A stretch of 64,000 bases of DNA from positions 372,001 to 436,000 of the forward strand of contig BDSL01000019.1 in NCBI GenBank assembly GCA_003116995.1. The letters are read 5' to 3'. This stretch comes from Yamagishiella unicocca (lineage: Eukaryota; Chlorophyta; Chlorophyceae; Chlamydomonadales; Volvocaceae). Below the pieces are notes generated by a model, which saw only the letters and a program-made list of their open reading frames with translations, had not been told where the DNA came from and searched no databases. Position numbers and translations under genes: made by a program. Shown here piece by piece: positions 55,432 to 64,000 of the stretch. Position 1 is the first letter of the stretch, and each line of letters begins with the position of its first letter.

Positions 55432-55827
55432 TGTTGAAACCAGCAAAGCGCCCGACCCCTGGGGTCGTATTGTTGCTGTTACATTTCCAGAGGTATATGA
55501 GCGTTGATCAATCTCAACACTCCCCCTTGAGCAACGCTCACATTCCAAGGACCTCCCCCGGGCCCTTAACTGGACAACAGCCAGTCAGGTGCTACCCGGT
55601 TCTATCAAATAGCCGGCCGCGCACTGCGCCATGACCGCTACAAATCACAAGTCACTACAGACTTGTCTCATGAGTCACCACAAACTCGAACTGGGTACCT
55701 CTGAAAGGCGCAGCACAGTGCGTTCCGGGGCTCATAACCTGTTGAAACCAGCAAAGCGCCCGACCCCTGGGGTCGTATTGTTGCTGTTACATTTCCAGAG
55801 GTATATGAGCGTTGATCAATCTCAACA
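55432..55827 (-). mobile_element. Miniature Copia-type LTR element (TRIM-like), inserted in the satellite
   Basis: Two identical 88-base LTRs (55432-55519 and 55740-55827) flank a 220-base interior without coding capacity. Read on the minus strand each LTR begins TGTTGAGATTG and ends TTTCAACA, the TGTTGA...TCAACA termini usual for Copia elements. Directly inside the 5' LTR is GGTTATGAGCCCCGG (55739-55725), a plausible primer-binding site similar to the initiator-tRNA-Met type. Directly before the 3' LTR is AAGGGGGAG (55528-55520), a polypurine tract. The flanks are CTGCG on both sides (55427-55431 and 55828-55832), a 5-bp duplication of one satellite copy. The LTR contains a perfect GACCCC/GGGGTC dyad. 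It has no gag or pol and must be mobilised in trans. Confidence 0.9.
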
Positions 55828-56115
55828 CTGCGTGCCCAAGAGCGAGGCCGATCGAAGGTTGCCGGAGAAGCCGATGCTTGCCGATTGGCCCGGACGTCCT
55901 CGTGCGGCGATCCCGAGAGGCGAATTTCGGTGGGGACGTTACTTTCACCTAGTTACTGCTACCGTTAAGCTGCGTGCCCAAGAGCGAGGCCGATCGAAGG
56001 TTGCCGGAGAAGCCGATGCTTGCCGATTGGCCCGGACGTCCTCGTGCGGCGATCCCGAGAGGCGAATTTCAGTGGGGACGTTCCTTTCACCTAGTTACTG
56101 CTACCGTTAAGCTGC

Positions 56116-59100
56116 GTGCCTAAGAGCGAGGCCGATCGAAGGTTGCCGGAGAAGCCGATGCTTGCCGATTGGCCCGGACGTCCTCGTGCGGCGATCCCCA
56201 GAGGCGACTTTCGGTGGGGACGTTCCTTTCACCTAGGTATTGCTACCGTTAAGCTGCGTGCCCAAGAGCGAGGCCGATCGAAGGTTGCCGGAGAAGCCGA
56301 TGCTTGCCGATTGGCCCGGACGTCCTCGTGCGGCGCTGCAGCGGCGATCCCGAGAGGCGAATTTCAGTGGGGACGTTCCTTTCACCTAGTTATTGCTACC
56401 GTTAAGCTGCGTGCCCAAGAGCGAGGCCGATCGAAGGTTGCCGGAGAAGCCGATGCTTGCCGATTGGCCCGGACGTCCTCGTGCGGCGATCCCCAGAGGC
56501 GACTTTCGGTGGGGACGTTCCTTTCACCTAGGTATTGCTACCGTTAAGCTGCGTGCCCAAGAGACCAGAAGACCGAGGCCGATCGAAGGTTGCCGGAGAA
56601 GCCGATGCTTGCCGATTGGCCCGGACGTCCTCGTGCGGCGCTGCAGCGGCGATCCCGAGAGGCGAATTTCAGTGGGGACGTTCCTTTCACCTAGTTACTG
56701 CTACCGTTAAGCTGCGTGCCCAAGAGCGAGGCCGATCGAAGGTTGCCGGAGAAGCCGATGCTTGCCGATTGGCCCGGACGTCCTCGTGCGGCGCTGCAGC
56801 GGCGATCCCGAGAGGCGAATTTCAGTGGGGACGTTCCTTTCACCTAGTTATTGCTACCGTTAAGCTGCGTGCCCAAGAGCGAGGCCGATCGAAGGTTGCC
56901 GGAGAAGCCGATGCTTGCCGATTGGCCCGGACGTCCTCGTGCGGCGATCCCCAGAGGCGAATTTCAGTGGGGACGTTCCTTTCACCTAGTTGCTGCTACC
57001 GTTAAGCTGCGTGCCCAAGAGCGAGGCCGATCGAAGGTTGCCGGAGAAGCCGATGCTTGCCGATTGGCCCGGACGTCCTCGTGCGGCGATCCCCAGAGGC
57101 GAATTTCAGTGGGGACGTTCCTTTCACCTAGTTATTGCTACCGTTAAGCTGCGTGCCCAAGAGCGAGGCCGATCGAAGGTTGCCGGAGAAGCCGATGCTT
57201 GCCGATTGGCCCGGACGTCCTCGTGCGGCGATCCCGAGAGGCGAATTTCAGTGGGGACGTTCCTTTCACCTAGTTACTGCTACCGTTAAGCTGCGTGCCA
57301 AGAGCGAGGCCGATCGAAGGTTGCCGGAGAAGCCGATGCTTGCCGATTGGCCCGGACGTCCTCGTGCGGCGATCCCCAGAGGCGACTTTCGGTGGGGACG
57401 TTCCTTTCACCTAGGTATTGCTACCGTTAAGCTGCGTGCCCAAGAGCGAGGCCGATCGAAGGTTGCCGGAGAAGCCGATGCTTGCCGATTGGCCCGGACG
57501 TCCTCGTGCGGCGCTGCAGCGGCGATCCCGAGAGGCGAATTTCAGTGGGGACGTTCCTTTCACCTAGTTATTGCTACCGTTAAGCTGCGTGCCCAAGAGC
57601 GAGGCCGATCGAAGGTTGCCGGAGAAGCCGATGCTTGCCGATTGGCCCGGACGTCCTCGTGCGGCGATCCCCAGAGGCGACTTTCGGTGGGGACGTTCCT
57701 TTCACCTAGGTATTGCTACCGTTAAGCTGCGTGCCCAAGAGACCAGAAGACCGAGGCCGATCGAAGGTTGCCGGAGAAGCCGATGCTTGCCGATTGGCCC
57801 GGACGTCCTCGTGCGGCGCTGCAGCGGCGATCCCGAGAGGCGAATTTCAGTGGGGACGTTCCTTTCACCTAGTTACTGCTACCGTTAAGCTGCGTGCCCA
57901 AGAGCGAGGCCGATCGAAGGTTGCCGGAGAAGCCGATGCTTGCCGATTGGCCCGGACGTCCTCGTGCGGCGCTGCAGCGGCGATCCCGAGAGGCGAATTT
58001 CAGTGGGGACGTTCCTTTCACCTAGTTATTGCTACCGTTAAGCTGCGTGCCCAAGAGCGAGGCCGATCGAAGGTTGCCGGAGAAGCCGATGCTTGCCGAT
58101 TGGCCCGGACGTCCTCGTGCGGCGATCCCCAGAGGCGAATTTCGGTGGGGACGTTCCTTTCACCTAGTTATTGCTACCGTTAAGCTGCGTGCCCAAGAGA
58201 CCAGAAGACCGAGGCCGATCGAAGGTTGCCGGAGAAGCCGATGCTTGCCGATTGGCCCGGACGTCCTCGTGCGGCGCTGCAGCGGCGATCCCGAGAGGCG
58301 AATGTCAGTGGGGACGTTCCTTTCACCTAGTTATTGCTACCGTTAAGCTGCGTGCCCAAGAGCGAGGCCGATCGAAGGTTGCTGGAGAAGCCGATGCTTG
58401 CCGATTGGCCCGGACGTCCTCGTGCGGCGATCCTCAGAGGCGACTTTCGGTGGGGACGTTCCTTTCACCTAGTTACTGCTACCGTTAAGCTGCGTGCCCA
58501 AGAGCGAGGCCGATCGAAGGTTGCCGGAGAAGCCGATGCTTGCCGATTGGCCCGGACGTCCTCGTGCGGCGATCCCCAGAGGCGACTTTCGGTGGGGACG
58601 TTCCTTTCACCTAGTTACTGCTACCGTTAAGCTGCGTGCCCAAGAGCGAGGCCGATCGAAGGTTGCCGGAGAAGCCGATGCTTGCCGATTGGCCCGGACG
58701 TCCTCGTGCGGCGATCCCGAGAGGCGAATTTCAGTGGGGACGTTCCTTTCACCTAGTTATTGCTACCGTTAAGCTGCGTGCCCAAGAGCGAGGCCGATCG
58801 AAGGTTGCCGGAGAAGCCGATGCTTGCCGATTGGCCCGGACGTCCTCGTGCGGCGCTGCAGCGGCGATCCCGAGAGGCGAATTTCAGTGGGGACGTTCCT
58901 TTTACCTAGTTATTGCTACCGTTAAGCTGCGTGCCCAAGAGCGAGGCCGATCGAAGGTTGCCGGAGAAGCCGATGCTTGCCGATTGGCCCGGACGTCCTC
59001 GTGCGGCGATCCCCAGAGGCGAATTTCGGTGGGGACGTTCCTTTCACCTAGTAATTGCTACCGTTAAGCTGCGTGCCCAAGAGACCAGAAGACCGAGGCC

Positions 59101-61700
59101 GATCGAAGGTTGCCGGAGAAGCCGATGCTTGCCGATTGGCCCGGACGTCCTCGTGCGGCGCTGCAGCGGCGATCCCGAGAGGCGAATTTCGGTAGGGACG
59201 TTCCTTTCACCTAGTTATTGCTACCGTTAAGCTGCGTGCCCAAGAGCGAGGCCGATCGAAGGTTGCTGGAGAAGCCCATGCTTGCCGATTGGCCCGGACG
59301 TCCTCGTGCGGCGATCCCCAGAGGCGACTTTCGGTGGGGACGTTCCTTTCACCTAGTTACTGCTACCGTTAAGCTGCGTGCCCAAGAGCGAGGCCGATCG
59401 AAGGTTGCCGGAGAAGCCGATGCTTGCCGATTGGCCCGGACGTCCTCGTGCGGCGATCCCCAGAGGCGACTTTCGGTGGGGACGTTCCTTTCACCTAGTT
59501 ACTGCTACCGTTAAGCTGCGTGCCCAAGAGCGAGGCCGATCGAAGGTTGCCGGAGAAGCCGATGCTTGCCGATTGGCCCGGACGTCCTCGTGCGGCGATC
59601 CCCAGAGGCGACTTTCGGTGGGGACGTTCCTTTCACCTAGTTACTGCTACCGTTAAGCTGCGTGCCCAAGAGCGAGGCCGATCGAAGGTTGCCGGAGAAG
59701 CCGATGCTTGCCGATTGGCCCGGACGTCCTCGTGCGGCGATCCCCAGAGGCGACTTTCGGTGGGGACGTTCCTTTCACCTAGTTACTGCTACCGTTAAGC
59801 TGCGTGCCCAAGAGCGAGGCCGATCGAAGGTTGCCGGAGAAGCCGATGCTTGCCGATTGGCCCGGACGTCCTCGTGCGGCGATCCCGAGAGGCGAATTTC
59901 AGTGGGGACGTTCCTTTCACCTAGTTATTGCTACCGTTAAGCTGCGTGCCCAAGAGCGAGGCCGATCGAAGGTTGCCGGAGAAGCCGATGCTTGCCGATT
60001 GGCCCGGACGTCCTCGTGCGGCGCTGCAGCGGCGATCCCGAGAGGCGAATTTCAGTGGGGACGTTCCTTTTACCTAGTTATTGCTACCGTTAAGCTGCGT
60101 GCCCAAGAGCGAGGCCGATCGAAGGTTGCCGGAGAAGCCGATGCTTGCCGATTGGCCCGGACGTCCTCGTGCGGCGATCCCCAGAGGCGAATTTCGGTGG
60201 GGACGTTCCTTTCACCTAGGTATTGCTACCGTTAAGCTGCGTGCCCAAGAGACCAGAAGACCGAGGCCGATCGAAGGTTGCCGGAGAAGCCGATGCTTGC
60301 CGATTGGCCCGGACGTCCTCGTGCGGCGCTGCAGCGGCGATCCCGAGAGGCGAATTTCGGTAGGGACGTTCCTTTCACCTAGTTATTGCTACCGTTAAGC
60401 TGCGTGCCCAAGAGCGAGGCCGATCGAAGGTTGCTGGAGAAGCCCATGCTTGCCGATTGGCCCGGACGTCCTCGTGCGGCGATCCCCAGAGGCGACTTTC
60501 GGTGGGGACGTTCCTTTCACCTAGTTACTGCTACCGTTAAGCTGCGTGCCCAAGAGCGAGGCCGATCGAAGGTTGCCGGAGAAGCCGATGCTTGCCGATT
60601 GGCCCGGACGTCCTCGTGCGGCGATCCCGAGAGGCGACTTTCGGTGGGGACGTTCCTTTCACCTAGTTACTGCTACCGTTAAGCTGCGTGCCCAAGAGCG
60701 AGGCCGATCGAAGGTTGCCGGAGAAGCCGATGCTTGCCGATTGGCCCGGACGTCCTCGTGCGGCGATCCCGAGAGGCGAATTTCAGTGGGGACGTTTCTT
60801 TCACCTAGTTATTGCTACCGTTAAGCTGCGTGCCCAAGAGCGAGGCCGATCGAAGGTTGCCGGAGAAGCCGATGCTTGCCGATTGGCCCGGACGTCCTCG
60901 TGCGGCGCTGCAGCGGCGATCCCGAGAGGCAAATTTCAGTGGGGACGTTCCTTTCACCTAGTTATTGCTACCGTTAAGCTGCGTGCCCAAGAGCGAGGCC
61001 GATCGAAGGTTGCCGGAGAAGCCGATGCTTGCCGATTGGCCCGGACGTCCTCGTGCGGCGATCCCCAGAGGCGAATTTCGGTGGGGACGTTCCTTTCACC
61101 TAGGTATTGCTACCGTTAAGCTGCGTGCCCAAGAGACCAGAAGACCGAGGCCGATCGAAGGTTGCCGGAGAAGCCGATGCTTGCCGATTGGCCCGGACGT
61201 CCTCGTGCGGCGCTGCAGCGGCGATCCCGAGAGGCGAATTTCAGTGGGGACGTTCCTTTCACCTAGTTGCTGCTACCGTTAAGCTGCGTGCCCAAGAGCG
61301 AGGCCGATCGAAGGTTGCCGGAGAAGCCGATGCTTGCCGATTGGCCCGGACGTCCTCGTGCGGCGATCCCCAGAGGCGACTTTCGGTGGGGACGTTCCTT
61401 TCACCTAGTTTCTGCTACCGTTAAGCTGCTTGCCCAAGAGCGAGGCCGATCGAAGGTTGCCGGAGAAGCCGATGCTTGCCGATTGGCCCGGACGTCCTCG
61501 TGCGGCGATCCCCAGAGGCGACTTTCGGTGGGGACGTTCCTTTCACCTAGGTATTGCTACCGTTAAGCTGCGTGCCCAAGAGACCAGAAGACCGAGGCCG
61601 ATCGAAGGTTGCCGGAGAAGCCGATGCTTGCCGATTGGCCCGGACGTCCTCGTGCGGCGATCTCCAGAGGCGACTTTCGGTGGGGACGTTCCTTTCACCT
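56116..61700. repeat. Higher-order repeat zone of the satellite
   Basis: Units here carry two insertions: an 11-base CTGCAGCGGCG after GTGCGGCG, and a 10-base ACCAGAAGAC after CCCAAGAG. The second type starts at 56563, 57741, 58199, 59083, 60251, 61135 and 61582, with spacings 1178, 458, 884, 1168, 884 and 447. These equal whole numbers of 142-base units plus inserts (8, 3, 6, 8, 6 and 3 units), so blocks of units were duplicated together. Confidence 0.88.
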
Positions 61701-62157
61701 AGTTACTGCTACCGTTAAGCTGCTTGCCCAAGAGCGAGGCCGATCGAAGGTTGCCGGAGAAGCCGATGCTTGCCGATTGGCCCGGACGTCCTCGTGCGGC
61801 GATCCCGAGAGGCGAATTTCAGTGGAGACGTTCCTTTCACCTAGGTATTGCTACCGTTAAGCTGCGTGCCCAAGAGCGAGGCCGATCGAAGGTTGCCGGA
61901 GAAGCCGATGCTTGCCGATTGGCCCGGACGTCCTCGTGCGGCGATCCCGAGAGGCGAATTTCAGTGGAGACGTTCCTTTCACCTAGGTATTGCTACCGTT
62001 AAGCTGCGTGCCCAAGAGCGAGGCCGATCGAAGGTTGCCGGAGAAGCCGATGCTTGCCGATTGGCCCGGACGTCCTCGTGCGGCGATCCCCAGAGGCGAA
62101 TTTCAGTGGAGACGTTCCTTTCACCTAGTTATTGCTACCGTTAAGCTGCGTGCCCAA

Positions 62158-62475
62158 CAGTCCATATGTTTTTCTGCGGTTACTTCGCGTTGATTTAGGC
62201 AGCGACGGGCGTGGAAGGCCGCAGGGGCTTCCCTTCATGGTGCCTTGCACTCCTTGAGGAATTGCAGTTACTATTCTTGCGCAAGTGAGCTTTTATCAGC
62301 TGGATCGCGAAGCATGTTGGTCAACGCCAGACGCCGAATGGTCAGACCTTGAGCAGTTTCAGAGGCTGCAGGTTCGCATCAGGAAGTGCAGAAGGTGGTT
62401 CAGCTGGAAATTTAAGCTTCACATATTCCCCGGCAAGCAGAGCGGACTTCCCCTGCCGTCGTGGCGGCCCATCAC
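62158..62475. other. Unique sequence right of the satellite, upstream of the last gene
   Basis: No supported exon. It would contain the promoter and any upstream exons of the following gene. A stop codon at 62413-62415 in the gene's frame limits how far that exon can reach upstream. Confidence 0.4.
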
Positions 62476-63861
62476 ATGGATGTTGTAACTCCATCCGCAG
62501 CGTCTCCAGCCTCGGACAGTGCAAATTTGGCGTTACAAGTTGACGCGCTTTCACCCCTGGAGACAAGGCTGCCAACGGCTCGCCCAGCAGCGCAAGCAGA
62601 TACAAAGACACTGGAATCCAGCAAACAGCACCCGCCTCCCATTGCTCTTGCCGCTAACACTGCTGTATTTGCGGGCATCTACACCACCAACATACCTGCA
62701 CTGCCTACAACGCTGCTTGTGCCACGCGAATCGGCGGCGATGGCGGCAGCGTCCGAGGCACGCTGCGACAGCGCCTCCCCAGCACAGGACGCATCCGCCA
62801 CGGCTGACGATGCTGATGTAGCCGCCGTTTCGGCAGCTCCGGAACCTATATACACCGCCACCTGGACTCGTTATTCGCTGAGGCTGCCTATGGACGCCTG
62901 CCGTGCCTTCTGTCACACGGAGACGCAGGTTGCGGCACGGGACCAAATGGTCGGCATGGTCTTCTACGGCCGGCCGCTCGACGGCCGGTCGCTGGTGCTG
63001 GTATGTAAGACTGCGCGGCTGCGCGTCCGCAGGGGTGAAGCCCGCGTGACCCGTCTGACGGCCTTCATGCGAGACCTAGGGGTTGCAGAGGACGGCCGGG
63101 TGCGGGTCAAGTGGGACACATCATTGGGCGGCCCCCTCATCATGTCGCCGAAGGATGCTACAGCGCAGCATGTCGAGTCGCGCCACCTAGCCAGCGAGGC
63201 ACCTCCCGATGCGCCGGAGCTGCAGCGGCTTGCGGCGCAGGTGTTGCCACCCTTGCGGAGGCGGCGTGTGCGCTTTGGGCTGGTGAACCAGGAGCATGAG
63301 GACCAAGTGCCAGGGGCTGGCGGCCCTAGCGCAAACGGCACAGAGGCGCTCGGCATGCCAAGCAGTGGAGTATGCGGCCAGGGGGCTGATGGGGTGCATG
63401 AGGACGGCGTCGACGACAGCTTGAGTGATGCGCAGTTGCAATTCGATGGCGAGGAAGAGGAAGAGGTGAATGGGCAGGACGAGGAGGAGGAGCAGACACC
63501 TGGGCCGCGGCGCGCTAGTGACAGCGATGGGTGCGGCGAGGGCAGTGGCGGCTACGTCGGCTGCGAGTGGGGCGACCCAGACAGCAATGACACGGCCTCT
63601 GAAACTGCTAGTGATGAACCAGGTGCAGAGGAGGGCGGTGCAGAGGAGGACGGTGCAGAGGAGGACGGTGCAGAGGAGGGTGATACCGAGGAGGGCGATG
63701 CTGGAATGCTGGAGGAACCACTGGCAACGACTGCAGCGGAAAACGCGTGGACACTGGTGGAACACCCGCCATCCCCACTGCAGGGCGCACTGGGCCACAT
63801 GACAGGTACGCGCCGCCTCATTGGCATTTCACTCGTCGTTTCCCAAACCAGCAAGACGTAA
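62476..63861 (+). CDS. Hypothetical protein with acidic tail; weak B3-like resemblance
   Basis: A single open frame of 461 residues from the first in-frame ATG. I do not recognise the protein. Residues about 130-235 form the only ordered-looking part: WTRYSLRLPMDACRAFC, VGMVFYGRPLDGRSLVLVCK and ARVTRLTAFMRDLGVAEDGR, alternating strands with a late turn, which faintly recalls plant B3 DNA-binding domains; this is a guess. The N-terminal 130 residues are Ala/Pro/Ser-rich. Residues about 330-425 are very acidic, including EEEEEV, DEEEEQ and a degenerate five-residue GAEED repeat, like many chromatin or transcription proteins. The end is uncertain: a GTACGC donor at about 63806 could splice into an exon beyond the window, which would replace the last 18 residues. 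Codon use fits a real gene. There are no membrane segments. Confidence 0.55.
   Translation: MDVVTPSAASPASDSANLALQVDALSPLETRLPTARPAAQADTKTLESSKQHPPPIALAANTAVFAGIYTTNIPALPTTLLVPRESAAMAAASEARCDSASPAQDASATADDADVAAVSAAPEPIYTATWTRYSLRLPMDACRAFCHTETQVAARDQMVGMVFYGRPLDGRSLVLVCKTARLRVRRGEARVTRLTAFMRDLGVAEDGRVRVKWDTSLGGPLIMSPKDATAQHVESRHLASEAPPDAPELQRLAAQVLPPLRRRRVRFGLVNQEHEDQVPGAGGPSANGTEALGMPSSGVCGQGADGVHEDGVDDSLSDAQLQFDGEEEEEVNGQDEEEEQTPGPRRASDSDGCGEGSGGYVGCEWGDPDSNDTASETASDEPGAEEGGAEEDGAEEDGAEEGDTEEGDAGMLEEPLATTAAENAWTLVEHPPSPLQGALGHMTGTRRLIGISLVVSQTSKT
63604..63708 (+). repeat. GCAGAGGAGG-type coding repeat (acidic pentads)
   Basis: About five degenerate 15-base units (GGTGCAGAGGAGGAC type) encode a Gly-Ala-Glu-Glu-Asp pentad run in the acidic tail of the preceding protein. 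Confidence 0.75.
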
Positions 63862-64000
63862 TGCAGGCAATATGTTACCACCCACTACTACCTGGGATGC
63901 GCCGTGGTCCCGGGTCCCGGGTTCCCTATGGAAATAAAAATAGGAGGAAAATACTAAAGAAAGCATTCAGCCAGGCTCGGGTGTGTAGTCGGCTGCGCAG
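63862..64000. other. Sequence after the last open frame
   Basis: Probably 3' untranslated region or intron of the preceding gene, with an A-rich stretch near 63935. Nothing else can be supported in 139 bases. Confidence 0.35.

Larger units (their letters stand above)
41243..62157. repeat. 142-bp satellite, about 144 tandem copies
   Basis: A strictly periodic array of 142-base units, each containing CTGCGTGCCCAAGAGCGAGG, then three close GCCGAT motifs, a GACGTCCTCGTGCGGCG segment, GGGGACGTTCCTTTCAC and a variable junction before GCTACCGTTAAG. Because 142 is not a multiple of three, each copy shifts frame and the many 94-residue open frames are by-products. Junction types differ by zone: ACATAGGTAGT in the left half, CCTAG with GTAGT/TTAT/GTATT in the middle, and CCTAGTTATT or TTACT on the right. 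One 396-base LTR element interrupts it. No promoter, gene or known family name is assigned. Confidence 0.98.

Noticed and set aside
41243..62157. Over a hundred overlapping 94-residue open frames on the plus strand
   Set aside because: They repeat every 142 bases with the frame shifting in each copy, start at GTG in the junction, and have no family match. They are by-products of the satellite.

Overview
The window looks like nuclear DNA of a volvocine green alga, Chlamydomonas or a close relative. The reasons are GC-rich genes with many short GT-AG introns, Ala/Gly/Gln-rich low-complexity coding stretches, likely TGTAA polyadenylation signals, plastid-lumen targeting on one protein, and several cilium genes. 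No bacterial-style operons, CRISPR arrays or rRNA genes were found. Exon structures below were assembled by eye from splice signals, reading-frame phase and protein family knowledge; none has transcript support here.

The gene-bearing part is 1-41 kb. In order it holds: the 3' part of an alpha/beta-hydrolase gene (+, to 2020); a second, different alpha/beta hydrolase (-, 4939-2786) converging on it; an EF-hand, probably axonemal protein (+, 6198-8704); a 2-oxoglutarate/Fe(II) dioxygenase (-, 13657-10042); serine O-acetyltransferase copy A (+, 14173-16132) and copy B (-, 20880-18998), which form a tail-to-tail pair; a protein with two universal-stress-protein-like domains (+, 23053-26111); a Tat-targeted lumenal FKBP (-, 29730-27530); IFT57 (-, 35513-30935); and a PIH1-domain dynein-assembly-type protein (+, 35942-38841) head to head with IFT57. 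Three of the ten genes in this part therefore point to the cilium. Cysteine synthesis is represented twice, by the two serine acetyltransferases.

From 41,243 to 62,157 the window is a 20.9-kb tandem array of a 142-bp satellite, about 144 copies. It is zoned: a variable left edge, a central block of about 38 nearly identical units (44.5-49.9 kb), a zone of junction variants, and a right part with two kinds of small insertion arranged in higher-order repeats. A 396-bp miniature Copia-type LTR element, with identical 88-bp LTRs and a 5-bp target duplication, sits inside the array at 55,432-55,827. Right of the array is one long open frame for a 461-residue protein with an acidic tail (62,476-63,861), of unknown function.

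The most notable features are the zoned satellite with its higher-order structure and recent LTR insertion, the inverted serine acetyltransferase pair with a patchwork identity pattern suggesting gene conversion, and the shared IFT57/PIH1 promoter region. I saw no convincing wholly new gene system; the novelty is mainly in the repeats and gene arrangement.
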